The notes under the pieces are model-generated. The model did not search any database. It was not told where the DNA came from and worked only from the letters and a program-made list of their open reading frames with translations. Below, piece by piece: positions 1 to 8,019 of a DNA stretch of 64,000 bases. Location of the stretch: assembly GCF_003258515.1 (NCBI RefSeq), contig NZ_QGEH01000005.1, forward strand, positions 62,001-126,000, in the 5' to 3' direction. Positions within the stretch are counted from its first letter, which is position 1; every line of letters begins with the position of its first letter. The stretch comes from Marinobacter bohaiensis. Lineage in GTDB: Bacteria; Pseudomonadota; Gammaproteobacteria; Pseudomonadales; Oleiphilaceae. The translations under genes were made by a program, and so were the position numbers.

Positions 1-51
1 TGCGGCCGAAGCACAGGCGGCACCCGCAACAGCCTGCAGCCAGGAGATGAA

Positions 52-792
52 ATGCAACGGACCCCGTTGGACGACAGCCTCAAAGTCACGCGCAACCAGC
101 CGACACTGCGGGAAATGGTGCTCGACAAGCTGCGCCAGGCCATCATGAGTTTTCAACTGCTGCCGGGCGATCGCCTGGTGGAACGTGACCTGTGCGACAA
201 GCTCGGCGTGAGCCGGACCTCGGTGCGGGAAGCTCTGCGCCACCTGGAAGCCGAAGGCCTGGTGGAAAGCGAAGGCGGGCGCGGCCCGCGGGTGGCGGTC
301 ATCACGCTGGAGGACGCGCGCGACATCTATGAATTGCGCACCGTCCTGGAAAGCATGGTGGTCCAGCTCTTCACACAGAAGGCGACGGTCCAGCAGATGG
401 CGGAATTCGACCACGCCTGGGAGATCCTCAAGGTCAGCCTGCGCAGCGGCGACACCGTCAGCATCGTCAACGCCGTCAGCGACTTCTACGGCGTGCTCTA
501 CGAAGGGGCCGGCAACCGCATCGCCGGCCAGTTCCTGAGCCAGTTGCAGGCGCGGGTGAACTACCTGCGCGCCACCTCGGTGTCGCAGAAGGAACGCTAC
601 GTGGACAGCTTCCAGGAAATGACGAAGATCGTCGAGGCCATCAAGGCACGGGACGCGGAAGCCGCCCATACCGCCTGCGTGGAGCATATCCTGGCCGCCT
701 CCCGGGTGGCCCTGGCCGCCCTGGCCGACAAGCAGGGCGAATCGGTCGAACCCGTCACGCCACCCCTGAGCGCGGCGCAAAGCCTGCAGTGA
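52..792 (+). CDS. GntR family regulator, FCD subfamily
   Basis: Transcription factor of the FadR/FCD branch of GntR, 246 aa. Residues about 18-85 form the winged helix (LCDKLGVSRTSVREALRHLE is the recognition region) and about 90-220 the all-helical FCD effector domain. At the first usual metal-histidine position a Tyr is seen (DFYGVLYEGAGN), while a late His (CVEHI) is kept, so metal binding may be altered. The start is chosen from AGGAG 9 bases upstream. It is followed 7 bp later by a NUDIX gene, probably co-transcribed. A TGGTATACCA palindrome at 2738, typical of this regulator class, is a candidate target. The ligand cannot be read from sequence. Confidence 0.9.
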   Translation: MQRTPLDDSLKVTRNQPTLREMVLDKLRQAIMSFQLLPGDRLVERDLCDKLGVSRTSVREALRHLEAEGLVESEGGRGPRVAVITLEDARDIYELRTVLESMVVQLFTQKATVQQMAEFDHAWEILKVSLRSGDTVSIVNAVSDFYGVLYEGAGNRIAGQFLSQLQARVNYLRATSVSQKERYVDSFQEMTKIVEAIKARDAEAAHTACVEHILAASRVALAALADKQGESVEPVTPPLSAAQSLQ

Positions 793-799
793 GGCCGCC

Positions 800-1369
800 A
801 TGCCGAACCCTGGCCCCCGTTACTGCGCCCAGTGCGGCCACGGCCCGCTAACCCGGGACGTACCCGCCGGCGACACCCACGAGCGCGACATCTGCCGTGC
901 CTGCGGCGGCATCGTCTACGACAATCCCCGCGTCATCGCCGGCGCCATCATCGAACAGGACGGCCGCCTGCTGCTGTGCCAGCGCGGCATCCCACCTCGG
1001 GTGGGCACCTGGACCCTGCCGGCCGGTTTCATGGAACGGGGGGAAAGCGTGGAGGAAGCGGCGCGTCGGGAAGTCTGGGAAGAAACCGGCATGGACGTGG
1101 ACGTCACCACGCCCTACTCCATCTTCAGCGTCCCGCCCACCAACGAGTTGTACATCATCTACCGCGCCCGGATGCTGGCGTGGGACGACAGCCCCGGCCA
1201 CGAAACCCAGGCGGTGGACTGGTTCCTGCCGGAACAGGTGCCCTGGGAGCTGATCTTCTACCCGGCGATCCGCCAGATACTGGAGCGCTACATCGCCGAG
1301 CACGCTGGCGGCAGCTACGGCATCTACACCGGCAGCATGGAGCACGGCACCATTCATTTCATGCGGTGA
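800..1369 (+). CDS. NUDIX hydrolase with N-terminal zinc ribbon
   Basis: Pyrophosphohydrolase of 189 aa. The N-terminus carries a zinc ribbon, Cys9-x2-Cys12 and Cys32-x2-Cys35, followed by a NUDIX domain. The NUDIX box is complete: Gly76, Glu82, then REVWEETGM at 90-98 with the metal-binding glutamates. Zinc-ribbon NUDIX proteins include NADH pyrophosphatase (NudC) and many ADP-ribose or FAD hydrolases. The protein is shorter than NudC and lacks its N-terminal domain, so the substrate is open. It lies 7 bp behind the GntR gene and converges on the ribBX-like gene across a perfect hairpin. Confidence 0.88.
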   Translation: MPNPGPRYCAQCGHGPLTRDVPAGDTHERDICRACGGIVYDNPRVIAGAIIEQDGRLLLCQRGIPPRVGTWTLPAGFMERGESVEEAARREVWEETGMDVDVTTPYSIFSVPPTNELYIIYRARMLAWDDSPGHETQAVDWFLPEQVPWELIFYPAIRQILERYIAEHAGGSYGIYTGSMEHGTIHFMR

Positions 1370-1384
1370 ACGAGCGTTGATCCG

Positions 1385-1412
1385 GCGGGGCGGCCGGCCA
1401 TCGCCGCCCCGC
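1385..1412. terminator. Bidirectional hairpin between convergent genes
   Basis: Perfect inverted repeat with 9-bp arms GCGGGGCGG and CCGCCCCGC around a 10-nt loop, located between the stops of the NUDIX and ribBX-like genes. No strong T tract follows on either strand, so it is a weak intrinsic terminator or an mRNA 3'-end structure. Confidence 0.6.
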
Positions 1413-1426
1413 ACCCACTCATCCGC

Positions 1427-2524
1427 TCAGGGCTGGACAATGTCCACCACTTCCAGATCAAAGCCCGCCAGGCCCTTGTAGTTCAGCGGCGCGCCCATCA
1501 GGCGCAGCTTGCGGATGCCCAGGTCGGCCAGGATCTGGGAGCCGGTGCCTACCCGCGAGTAGCGGATCGACGAGGCGTCCGGCGGCGGCGTGTCCTGCCG
1601 CGTCGCCCGGGACAAGAGGCTCTGGGACGATTCCTGGCTGGCCAGAATCACCACCGCGCCGCGCCCGGCGCTGGCCACGTTCTCCAGTGCCGACCACAGC
1701 GACCAGGCACGCGGCCCCTGGTAATCAGCCCCCACCAGGTCGCGCAGTGGATCCACCGAATGCACCCTCACCAGCGTCGGCGTATCACCGCGCACGTCCC
1801 CCATGGTCAGGGCCAGGTGCGCATCGCCGGTGATCAAATCCTCGTAGGTGTGCAGCACGAACTCCCCATGCGCGGTGGACAGCGGTTGCTGGCCGGTATG
1901 TTCGACGGTCTGCTCTCGTGCCAGACGGTACTGGATCAGATCAGCAATGGTCCCGATACGGATGCCGTGGCGGCGGGCGAACGCTTCCAGCTCCGGCCGG
2001 CGCGCCATACTACCGTCCTCGTTCATGACTTCCACGATCACCGCCGCCGGCTCCAGCCCCGCCAGTCGGGTGAGATCGCAGCCCGCTTCGGTGTGGCCGG
2101 CCCGGCTCAGCACACCGCCGTCCTTCGCTCGTAGCGGAAAGATATGCCCCGGCTGCACCAGGTCCCGGGGATGGGCGTCCGGCGCCACCGCCGCCTGCAC
2201 CGTGATCGCCCGATCGGCCGCCGATATGCCGGTGGTCACCCCTTCGCGGGCTTCGATCGACACGGTGAAGGCGGTGGCGAAGCTGGCACCGTTGTTGGTC
2301 ACCATCGGCGTCAGCTCCAACTGGTCACAGCGCTCGCCCGTCAGGGTCAGGCAAATCAGGCCACGGGCGTGGGTGGCCATGAAATTAATGGCCTCGGGCG
2401 TCACCTGTTCGGCGGCCATGACCAGGTCACCTTCGTTTTCCCGGTCTTCGTCGTCCAGCAGGAGCACCATGCGCCCCTGGCGGATATCGTCAATCAGGCT
2501 CTCGGTGGAATCGAAATTCGTCAT
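1427..2524 (-). CDS. ribBX: RibBX: 3,4-dihydroxy-2-butanone 4-phosphate synthase with degenerate GTP cyclohydrolase II half
   Basis: Riboflavin biosynthesis protein of 365 aa from the chosen ATG. Residues 1-200 are a complete DHBP synthase (acidic motif DDEDRENEGDL at 24-34, THARGLICL at 51-59, HTEAGCDL at 144-151), which makes the four-carbon unit from ribulose 5-phosphate. Residues about 215-365 align with GTP cyclohydrolase II, but where that enzyme has its zinc cysteines this protein reads RVHSVDPLRDLVGADYQG, with none. The C-terminal half is therefore probably not a cyclohydrolase, as described for the RibBX class of gammaproteobacteria. The upstream GTG at 2596 is rejected because the extra 24 residues are encoded by a tandem repeat. 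Confidence 0.88.
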   Translation of the reverse strand: MTNFDSTESLIDDIRQGRMVLLLDDEDRENEGDLVMAAEQVTPEAINFMATHARGLICLTLTGERCDQLELTPMVTNNGASFATAFTVSIEAREGVTTGISAADRAITVQAAVAPDAHPRDLVQPGHIFPLRAKDGGVLSRAGHTEAGCDLTRLAGLEPAAVIVEVMNEDGSMARRPELEAFARRHGIRIGTIADLIQYRLAREQTVEHTGQQPLSTAHGEFVLHTYEDLITGDAHLALTMGDVRGDTPTLVRVHSVDPLRDLVGADYQGPRAWSLWSALENVASAGRGAVVILASQESSQSLLSRATRQDTPPPDASSIRYSRVGTGSQILADLGIRKLRLMGAPLNYKGLAGFDLEVVDIVQP

Positions 2525-2681
2525 CGTCAGCACTCTTGTTTGTCGGGACTCTTGTTTGTCCGCACTCTGTTTGTCAGCGCGTTTGTTTGTCAGCACGCCT
2601 GGTCGTCAGCGTTCCCGGTCGTCACAGCTCTCGGGTCGTCGGCCGTCCCGGAGCCCCGCGATTTGGGTGGTCAGCCTGCTG
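2522..2681. repeat. Degenerate tandem array with about 16-bp period
   Basis: The core GTTTGTC recurs at 2538, 2554, 2569 and 2585, and then as GGTCGTC at 2601, 2617 and 2634 and GGTGGTC at 2666: steps of 16, 15, 16, 16, 16, 17 and 32. Each core is followed by a related tail (AGCACTCTT, GGGACTCTT, CGCACTCT, AGCACGCCT). Around ten units cover the leader of the ribBX-like gene, reading GACAAAC or GACGACC on its strand. No function is known to me. Confidence 0.75.
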
Positions 2682-2737
2682 TCAGTGGCTACCACCGGGC
2701 AACGCGCAAGGATTCCCGTTCTTTCACTTCTTGATTT

Positions 2738-2747
2738 TGGTATACCA
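2738..2747. promoter_or_regulatory. GntR/FCD-type operator TGGTATACCA
   Basis: Perfect 10-bp palindrome of the form TGGT-AT-ACCA, the shape used by FadR/FCD-family regulators. It sits between the divergent ribBX-like and DUF1330 genes, 36 bp before the DUF1330 start. The FCD regulator at the left edge of the window is a candidate binder. Confidence 0.5.
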
Positions 2748-2783
2748 TAATACAGAATGCCAAAATAAACGAGGAGAGCAAGC

Positions 2784-3077
2784 ATGGCAAAAGGCTACTG
2801 GATCGCCCACGTCACGGTGACCGCCCCCGAGGCGTACGCCGCCTATCAGGCCCTGGCCAAGGAGGCCTTCCAGGCCCACGGTGCCCGCTTTGTCGCCCGT
2901 GGCGGCCACAACCAGGCGCTCGAAGGCCGGGCAACGCCCCAGCGCACGGTGGTCATCGAGTTTCCCAGCTACCAGCAGGCACTGGATTGCTACCACTCGG
3001 ACGCCTACCGCAAGGCGCGAGCCGCGCGCCAGGATGCGGCGGAGGTGGATATCGTGATTGTGGAGGGAGTGAGCTAG
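2784..3077 (+). CDS. DUF1330 domain protein
   Basis: Small protein of 97 aa covering one DUF1330 domain, a dimeric alpha/beta-barrel (ferredoxin-like) fold. It opens MAKGYWIAHVTV and contains the family-typical arginine-rich central strand followed by the aromatic FPSYQQALDCYHSDAY segment. RBS GAGGAG lies 9 bases before the ATG. It is transcribed alone, divergently from the ribBX-like gene, and its stop overlaps that of the convergent LysR gene by 4 bp. Members are mostly uncharacterised; no substrate can be inferred. Confidence 0.85.
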   Translation: MAKGYWIAHVTVTAPEAYAAYQALAKEAFQAHGARFVARGGHNQALEGRATPQRTVVIEFPSYQQALDCYHSDAYRKARAARQDAAEVDIVIVEGVS

Positions 3078-3970
3078 AGCAACAGGTCGTCAAACGGCGT
3101 TGTCAGCAGAGTATCCAGCAAGGCCTGGCCGGCCACCGACAGTCCCCGCTCGGAAGACTGAAGCACCCCGATCGGCCGCTCGATGACGGGGTCGCGCAGC
3201 GCCAGGCAGCGGGCGCCCAGCTCCCGCATCTGGCCGATACACAGGGCCGGCACAACGCTGACACCGAGGCCGCTGGCGACCATCCGGCCCACCGTCGAGA
3301 GCTGGTGGCTCTCGAACTCCACGGGCAGCGTCTGTTCCCGGGAAGCCAGGGCGTCTTCCAGCATGTAGCGCACTGCAGACGGCCGTTGCAGGGCAATGAA
3401 GGGGTATTCCAGCAGCTGGCTCCAGACGATGTCACGCGCCGCCGCCAGTGGCGAATCCGCCGGCACCACGGCCACGAAGCGGTCGACGTACAGCGGCGTG
3501 AAGGACAAACGTGCGGCGGCCGGTGGCTCGAAGGCCAGGCCCAGTTCCACCTGGCCAATCTGCAACAGGTCGATCACATCTTCATTGATGACGTCCTGGA
3601 TGGTGACGCCAATCTTGGGGTAGCGCGCCCGGAAATCCTTGAGGATATCGGGCAGCCGGTTACCGGCGAACGAGGGCATGGCGGCCACGGTTACCCGTCC
3701 CAGTTCCAGTTCGAAACGCTGGCGTATTTCGTCCCGGGCATTGTCCCAGTCCGCCATCAGCCGACGTGCCAGGGGCAGCAGCGCCTCGCCCTCCGGCGTC
3801 AGCCGCACGTTGCGTGTGGTGCGGCTGAACAGGGCACCGCCGAGGCTCTCCTCCAGCGCCTTGATCGACAGGCTCAGGGCCGACTGCGACAGGTGCAGCC
3901 GCTCGCAGGCCTGGGCAAAACTCAGTGTCTGGGCCACCGCCAGGAAGGCCCGCAACTGTTTAACGGTCAT
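3074..3970 (-). CDS. LysR family regulator, divergent from CoA-transferase genes
   Basis: LTTR of 298 aa with N-terminal winged HTH (residues 1-60, MTVKQLRAFLAVAQTLSFAQ, then LSQSALSLSIKALEESLG) and a substrate-binding-like effector domain from about residue 90. It is divergently transcribed from the 3-oxoacid CoA-transferase operon across a 155-bp gap containing a T-N11-A box, so it is the likely regulator of scoAB and perhaps atoE. The inducer is probably acetoacetate or a related acid, by context only. Confidence 0.9.
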   Translation of the reverse strand: MTVKQLRAFLAVAQTLSFAQACERLHLSQSALSLSIKALEESLGGALFSRTTRNVRLTPEGEALLPLARRLMADWDNARDEIRQRFELELGRVTVAAMPSFAGNRLPDILKDFRARYPKIGVTIQDVINEDVIDLLQIGQVELGLAFEPPAAARLSFTPLYVDRFVAVVPADSPLAAARDIVWSQLLEYPFIALQRPSAVRYMLEDALASREQTLPVEFESHQLSTVGRMVASGLGVSVVPALCIGQMRELGARCLALRDPVIERPIGVLQSSERGLSVAGQALLDTLLTTPFDDLLL

Positions 3971-4024
3971 GACTCATTCCCGGGCTGATTCAATCGGTTA
4001 GCGATTGCGCCTCATTATTGTTTT

Positions 4025-4039
4025 ATTAAACCAATTAAT
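4025..4039. promoter_or_regulatory. LysR-type T-N11-A box
   Basis: Perfect inverted repeat ATTAA-ACCAA-TTAAT, which also satisfies the T-N11-A rule for LysR-type regulators. It lies in the AT-rich intergenic region between the divergent LysR gene and the CoA-transferase operon, about 85 bp before the latter's start. Confidence 0.6.
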
Positions 4040-4125
4040 CTATCGAAAATACAAACTTAACAAATAAGAAGCCGGCCGCGAGACTCGGGTCAATACAGCA
4101 ACAACAACACAGAGGAGACGGCACT

Positions 4126-4824
4126 ATGGCCGGATTCGATAAGCGCGTGAGCTCCTACGAAGAGGCCATGGCGGGCCTGGAAGACGGCATGACCCTGCTG
4201 GCCGGCGGCTTCGGGCTGTGCGGCATCCCGGAAAACCTGATCGCCGAGATCCAGCGCAAGGGCACTCGCAACCTCACCGTGGCTTCTAACAACTGCGGCG
4301 TCGACGGCTTCGGCCTGGGCCTGCTGCTGGAGGACCGCCAGATCCGCAAGATGATCGCCTCCTACGTGGGCGAAAACGCCCTGTTCGAGAAACAGCTGCT
4401 CGACGGCGACCTGGAAGTGGAACTTACCCCGCAGGGCAACCTGGCCGAACGCATGCGCGCGGCCGGCGCCGGTATTCCCGCCTTCTTCACCGCCACCGGC
4501 TACGGCACCCGCATCGCCGAGGGCAAGGAGACCCGCCGGTTCGGCCACCGCCACTATGTGCTGGAAGAGGCTCTCGGCGGCGATTTCGCCATCGTGAAGG
4601 GCTGGAAAGCCGACACCTACGGCAACGTCATCTATCGTCACACCGCCCGTAATTTCAATCCGCTGGTCGCCATGGCGGGCAAGGTCACCGTCGTCGAAGT
4701 GGAAGAGATCGTGGCCCCGGGCGAACTGGACCCCGCCGCGATCCATACCCCCGGCATCTACGTCGACCGGCTGATCTGCGGCACCTTCGAGAAACGGATC
4801 GAGAAGCGGACCGTGCGCGGCTGA
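4126..4824 (+). CDS. scoA: 3-oxoacid CoA-transferase subunit A
   Basis: Alpha subunit (232 aa) of a class I CoA-transferase of the SCOT type, which moves CoA from succinyl-CoA to acetoacetate. The CoA-binding/oxyanion motif [10 protein letters not shown] lies at residues 27-36, and the length fits ScoA/AtoD-like subunits. RBS AGAGGAG precedes the ATG. It is followed by the beta subunit and the AtoE permease and sits next to an HMG-CoA lyase that releases acetoacetate, which argues for acetoacetate as substrate rather than 3-oxoadipate. A separate PcaIJ pair in this window covers the latter. Confidence 0.9.
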   Translation: MAGFDKRVSSYEEAMAGLEDGMTLLAGGFGLCGIPENLIAEIQRKGTRNLTVASNNCGVDGFGLGLLLEDRQIRKMIASYVGENALFEKQLLDGDLEVELTPQGNLAERMRAAGAGIPAFFTATGYGTRIAEGKETRRFGHRHYVLEEALGGDFAIVKGWKADTYGNVIYRHTARNFNPLVAMAGKVTVVEVEEIVAPGELDPAAIHTPGIYVDRLICGTFEKRIEKRTVRG

Positions 4825-4877
4825 ACGCCGGATCATTCCATCGTCCGCCGACCTAATCAGAACAAGAGGAACAGACC

Positions 4878-5540
4878 ATGGCACTGACCCGCGAACAGAT
4901 GGCGCAACGTGTCGCCGCCGAACTGGAAGACGGCTTCTACGTCAATTTGGGAATTGGCATCCCGACCCTGGTGGCCAATTATGTCCCGACCGGCATTGAT
5001 GTCATGCTCCAGTCAGAGAACGGACTGCTCGGCATGGGGCCCTTCCCCACCGAAGAGCAGGTCGATCCGGACATGATCAACGCCGGCAAGCAGACGGTGA
5101 CCGCGCAGGCCGGCGCTTCCATCGTCGACTCGGCCGACTCCTTCGCCATGATCCGCGGCGGGCACGTCGACCTGACGGTGCTGGGCGCCTTTGAAGTGGA
5201 TGTGCAGGGCAACATCGCCTCCTGGATGGTACCGGGCAAGCTGGTGAAGGGTATGGGCGGCGCCATGGACCTGGTGGCCGGCGCAGAGAACATCATCGTC
5301 ACCATGACCCATGCCTCCAAGTCCGGCGAACCCAAGCTGTTGCAGGCATGCACCCTGCCCCTGACCGGGGCCGGCTGCATCAAGCGAGTGCTGACGGATC
5401 TGGCCTACCTTGAGATCGAGGACGGCCGCTTCATCCTCAAGGAACGCGCACCCGGGGTGAGTGTCGAGGAAATCATCGAGAAAACCGGCGGTGAACTGAC
5501 GGTCCCGGACCATGTACCGGAGATGACCGTCACCGGATAA
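4878..5540 (+). CDS. scoB: 3-oxoacid CoA-transferase subunit B
   Basis: Beta subunit (220 aa) of the class I CoA-transferase. The catalytic glutamate that forms the glutamyl-CoA thioester is Glu47 in QSENGLLGMGP. The gene follows scoA after 53 bp with its own AAGAGGA RBS and is followed by a clear terminator. With scoA it would convert acetoacetate plus succinyl-CoA into acetoacetyl-CoA, ready for thiolysis to two acetyl-CoA. No dedicated acetoacetyl-CoA thiolase is adjacent; PcaF at 40269 or a thiolase elsewhere would be needed. Confidence 0.9.
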   Translation: MALTREQMAQRVAAELEDGFYVNLGIGIPTLVANYVPTGIDVMLQSENGLLGMGPFPTEEQVDPDMINAGKQTVTAQAGASIVDSADSFAMIRGGHVDLTVLGAFEVDVQGNIASWMVPGKLVKGMGGAMDLVAGAENIIVTMTHASKSGEPKLLQACTLPLTGAGCIKRVLTDLAYLEIEDGRFILKERAPGVSVEEIIEKTGGELTVPDHVPEMTVTG

Positions 5541-5569
5541 ACCGGTTGCGGAAGCCAGCGAATCACACC

Positions 5570-5590
5570 AGCCCCGGACTCCGGGGCTTT
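5570..5590 (+). terminator. Rho-independent terminator after scoB
   Basis: Stem GCCCCGG / CCGGGGC with a 3-nt loop followed by TTTCGT. It lies 30 bp after the scoB stop and before atoE, so atoE probably depends on read-through or its own promoter. Confidence 0.7.
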
Positions 5591-5687
5591 CGTGGTTACA
5601 TTGTCCACATAGCGGCAATGCTGGCGTGTCGCCCCAGCTTTGCGAATCCGACAACGATACAAACACAATAAACGGAGTACCAGACCC

Positions 5688-6995
5688 ATGCTCAATCGCG
5701 CATCGAAACCCTTCGTCCGGCTGGTGGAGCGCTACCTGCCCGACCCGTATATTTTTGTCCTGCTGCTCACCCTGGTGGTCTTCATCGCCGCCATGGGCGT
5801 GGAAGGCCAGTCGCCGACGGCCGTCGTCGGCATGTGGGGCGATGGCTTCTGGAACCTGCTGACGTTCTCCATGCAGATGCTGCTGGTGCTGATCAGCGGC
5901 TACATGCTGGCCAATACCCCGCTGGTGAAAGGCATCCTCGACCGGATCGCCGCGCTGGCCCGTTCGCCGGGTCAGGCGATCATCCTGGTGACCTTCGTCG
6001 CGCTGGTCGCCAGCTGGATCAACTGGGGCTTCGGCCTGGTCGTGGGCGCGCTGTTCGCCAAGGCGCTGGCCCGACGGATCCAGGTCCACTATCCGCTGCT
6101 TATTGCCAGCGCCTACTCCGGGTTCATCGTCTGGCACGGCGGCCTGGCCGGCTCAATTCCGCTGACCATCGCCACTGAAGGCCATTTCGCCCAGGACATG
6201 ATCGGCGTCATCGGCACCGGCGACACCATCTTTGCCTTCTTCAACCTGGCCATCGTCGTCGGTCTGTTCATCCTGGTACCCGTAGTTAACCGCCTGATGC
6301 TGCCGCCGCAGAGCGAGAGCATTTTCGTCGATCCCGGAAAGCTGGACGATGGCGGCGCCGAGACGCCCACCATCACGCGCCCGGCGGAACACCTGGAGAA
6401 CAGCCGCATCCTCGCCTGGCTGGTGGGTTTTGCCGGCCTGGCGTTTGCCTTCCAGTACTTCACACAGGGCGGCGGCCTCAACCTGAACATCGTCAACTTC
6501 ATGTTCCTGTTCCTCGCCATCATCCTGCACCAGACACCGCGTCGCCTGCTGACCAGTCTGAACGAAGCCATCAGCGGCGGTGCCGGCATCGTCATTCAGT
6601 TCCCGTTCTACGCAGGTATCATGGCGATCATGACCCAGTCCGGCCTGGCGGGTACCATCTCCAGCGGCTTCGCGTCCATCGCCAGCGCCGAGACCCTGCC
6701 GTTCTGGAGCTTTATCAGCGCCGGCGTGGTCAACATTTTCGTGCCCTCCGGTGGCGGTCAATGGGCGGTGCAGGCCCCGGTCATGATTCCCGCAGCCCAA
6801 CAGCTCGGCGCCGACATCCCGCGCGTGGCCATGGCAGTCGCCTGGGGCGATGCCTGGACCAACCTGCTGCAGCCGTTCTGGGCCCTCCCGGTGCTGGCCA
6901 TCGCCGGCCTCAAGGCCAAGGACATCATGGGCTACTGCCTGTTACTGCTGTTCATCACCGGCGTGCTGATCAGCCTGGGGCTGACGTTCCTGTAG
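5688..6995 (+). CDS. atoE: AtoE-family short-chain fatty acid/acetoacetate permease
   Basis: Integral inner-membrane transporter of about 435 aa in the AtoE (short-chain fatty acid transporter) family, with a dozen hydrophobic segments and conserved stretches such as SWINWGFGLVVGALFAK, YSGFIVWHGGLAGSIPL and VPSGGGQWAVQAPV. The ATG at 5688 is preferred over an upstream codon because of CGGAGT 8 bases before it and the homologous N-terminus (FVRLVERYLPDPYIF). It lies behind scoAB, as AtoE does in the E. coli acetoacetate operon, and would import acetoacetate or butyrate-like acids. Confidence 0.9.
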   Translation: MLNRASKPFVRLVERYLPDPYIFVLLLTLVVFIAAMGVEGQSPTAVVGMWGDGFWNLLTFSMQMLLVLISGYMLANTPLVKGILDRIAALARSPGQAIILVTFVALVASWINWGFGLVVGALFAKALARRIQVHYPLLIASAYSGFIVWHGGLAGSIPLTIATEGHFAQDMIGVIGTGDTIFAFFNLAIVVGLFILVPVVNRLMLPPQSESIFVDPGKLDDGGAETPTITRPAEHLENSRILAWLVGFAGLAFAFQYFTQGGGLNLNIVNFMFLFLAIILHQTPRRLLTSLNEAISGGAGIVIQFPFYAGIMAIMTQSGLAGTISSGFASIASAETLPFWSFISAGVVNIFVPSGGGQWAVQAPVMIPAAQQLGADIPRVAMAVAWGDAWTNLLQPFWALPVLAIAGLKAKDIMGYCLLLLFITGVLISLGLTFL

Positions 6996-7014
6996 AACGG
7001 CCCGAGCCGTTCGC

Positions 7015-7042
7015 GCCGGGCCTCGCGCCAGCGGGGCCCGGC
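7015..7042. terminator. Hairpin between convergent atoE and mvaB
   Basis: Perfect 8-bp stem GCCGGGCC / GGCCCGGC with a 12-nt loop, 19 bp after the atoE stop and 40 bp after the mvaB stop on the other strand. There is no long T tract, so termination strength is uncertain. Confidence 0.5.
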
Positions 7043-7082
7043 AGCGTTTCCGGCACTGTGTCCATTACGGGCCGACAACCGT

Positions 7083-7985
7083 TCATTCGGCCCGCAGCAG
7101 TGCCTGACCGGTTTTGGAAGCCGGTTTACGACCCAACTCGCCGCTGATCCAGTGCCCCACCTCAACCAGTTGTGGCAGGCCGACACCGGTGGTTACGCCC
7201 ATCCCGTTGAGCATGTACACCACGTCCTCGGTGGCGACGTTGCCCGACGCGCCCCTGGCGTAGGGGCAGCCCCCCAGTCCGGCGACGGCGCTGTCCACCG
7301 TGGCAACACCCAGTTGCATCACCGCGTAAAGATTGGCCAGCGCCTGGCCATAGGTATCGTGAAAATGTGCCGCCAGGTGCTCAATGGGCACATGGCCGGC
7401 GACGGTTTCCACCATCTGCCGGGCTTTCAGCGGGGTGCCTGTACCGATTGTGTCTCCCAGCGATATTTCATAGCAGCCCATGCGGTAGAGTCGGTCCGCC
7501 ACCTCCGCCACGGCCATGGGGCTGATCTCGCCCTCGTAAGGGCAGCCCAGCACACAGGAGACGTAGCCCCGCACCCGGACACCCGTCTCGCGGGCCGCCT
7601 CCACCACCGGTCGGAAACGTTCCAGGCTCTCGACGATGGAACAGTTGATGTTTCGCTGGGAAAAGCTTTCCGACGCAGCGCCGAATACCGCCACCTCCTC
7701 AACTCCGGCGGCACGCGCCGCCTCGAAGCCCTTGAGGTTGGGCACCAGCGTGGGATAGGACACCCCCGGCCGACGCCGGACCGCTGCAAACACCTCAGCG
7801 CTGCCCGCCATCTGCGGCACCCATTTCGGAGACACGAAGGCCCCCGCCTCGACCACCGACAACCCGGTGTCGGCCAGCCGCTCGATCAGCGCCACTTTCA
7901 CATCCGGGCCAATGATCCCGGCTTCGTTCTGAAGGCCGTCGCGCGGGCCGACCTCCACAATCTTGACCGTCTCTGGAATCGCCAT
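7083..7985 (-). CDS. mvaB: Hydroxymethylglutaryl-CoA lyase
   Basis: Cleaves HMG-CoA to acetyl-CoA and acetoacetate. The 300-aa protein has all family hallmarks: [10 protein letters not shown] at 12-21 (Arg15, Asp16), the metal-binding HFHDTYG (His207, His209) and the signature loop [14 protein letters not shown] with catalytic Cys240. The start at 7985 is backed by GAGAGGGAT. It is the last gene of the minus-strand operon with a TRAP transporter, HMG-CoA reductase and a lactonase. No methylcrotonyl-CoA carboxylase genes are nearby, so a role in mevalonate rather than leucine catabolism is favoured. Confidence 0.95.
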   Translation of the reverse strand: MAIPETVKIVEVGPRDGLQNEAGIIGPDVKVALIERLADTGLSVVEAGAFVSPKWVPQMAGSAEVFAAVRRRPGVSYPTLVPNLKGFEAARAAGVEEVAVFGAASESFSQRNINCSIVESLERFRPVVEAARETGVRVRGYVSCVLGCPYEGEISPMAVAEVADRLYRMGCYEISLGDTIGTGTPLKARQMVETVAGHVPIEHLAAHFHDTYGQALANLYAVMQLGVATVDSAVAGLGGCPYARGASGNVATEDVVYMLNGMGVTTGVGLPQLVEVGHWISGELGRKPASKTGQALLRAE

Positions 7986-8019
7986 GATATCCCTCTCTCG
8001 GTACCCGTTCTGCCGCTGT

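Noticed and set aside
2525-2596. GTG start giving a 24-residue longer ribBX product
   Set aside because: The added residues come from the tandem repeat, and the family start MTNFDSTESLIDDI fits the ATG at 2524.
2522-2681. CRISPR array
   Set aside because: The period is only about 16 bp with no distinct repeat-spacer structure and no cas genes nearby.
2525-2783. FMN riboswitch in the leader of the ribBX-like gene
   Set aside because: None of the conserved RFN segments could be found on the minus strand; the region is a 16-bp repeat array and a GntR-type palindrome instead.
5600-5640. Sigma-54 promoter before atoE (TGGC near 5624)
   Set aside because: The spacing between the GG and GC elements is too long for a sigma-54 site.
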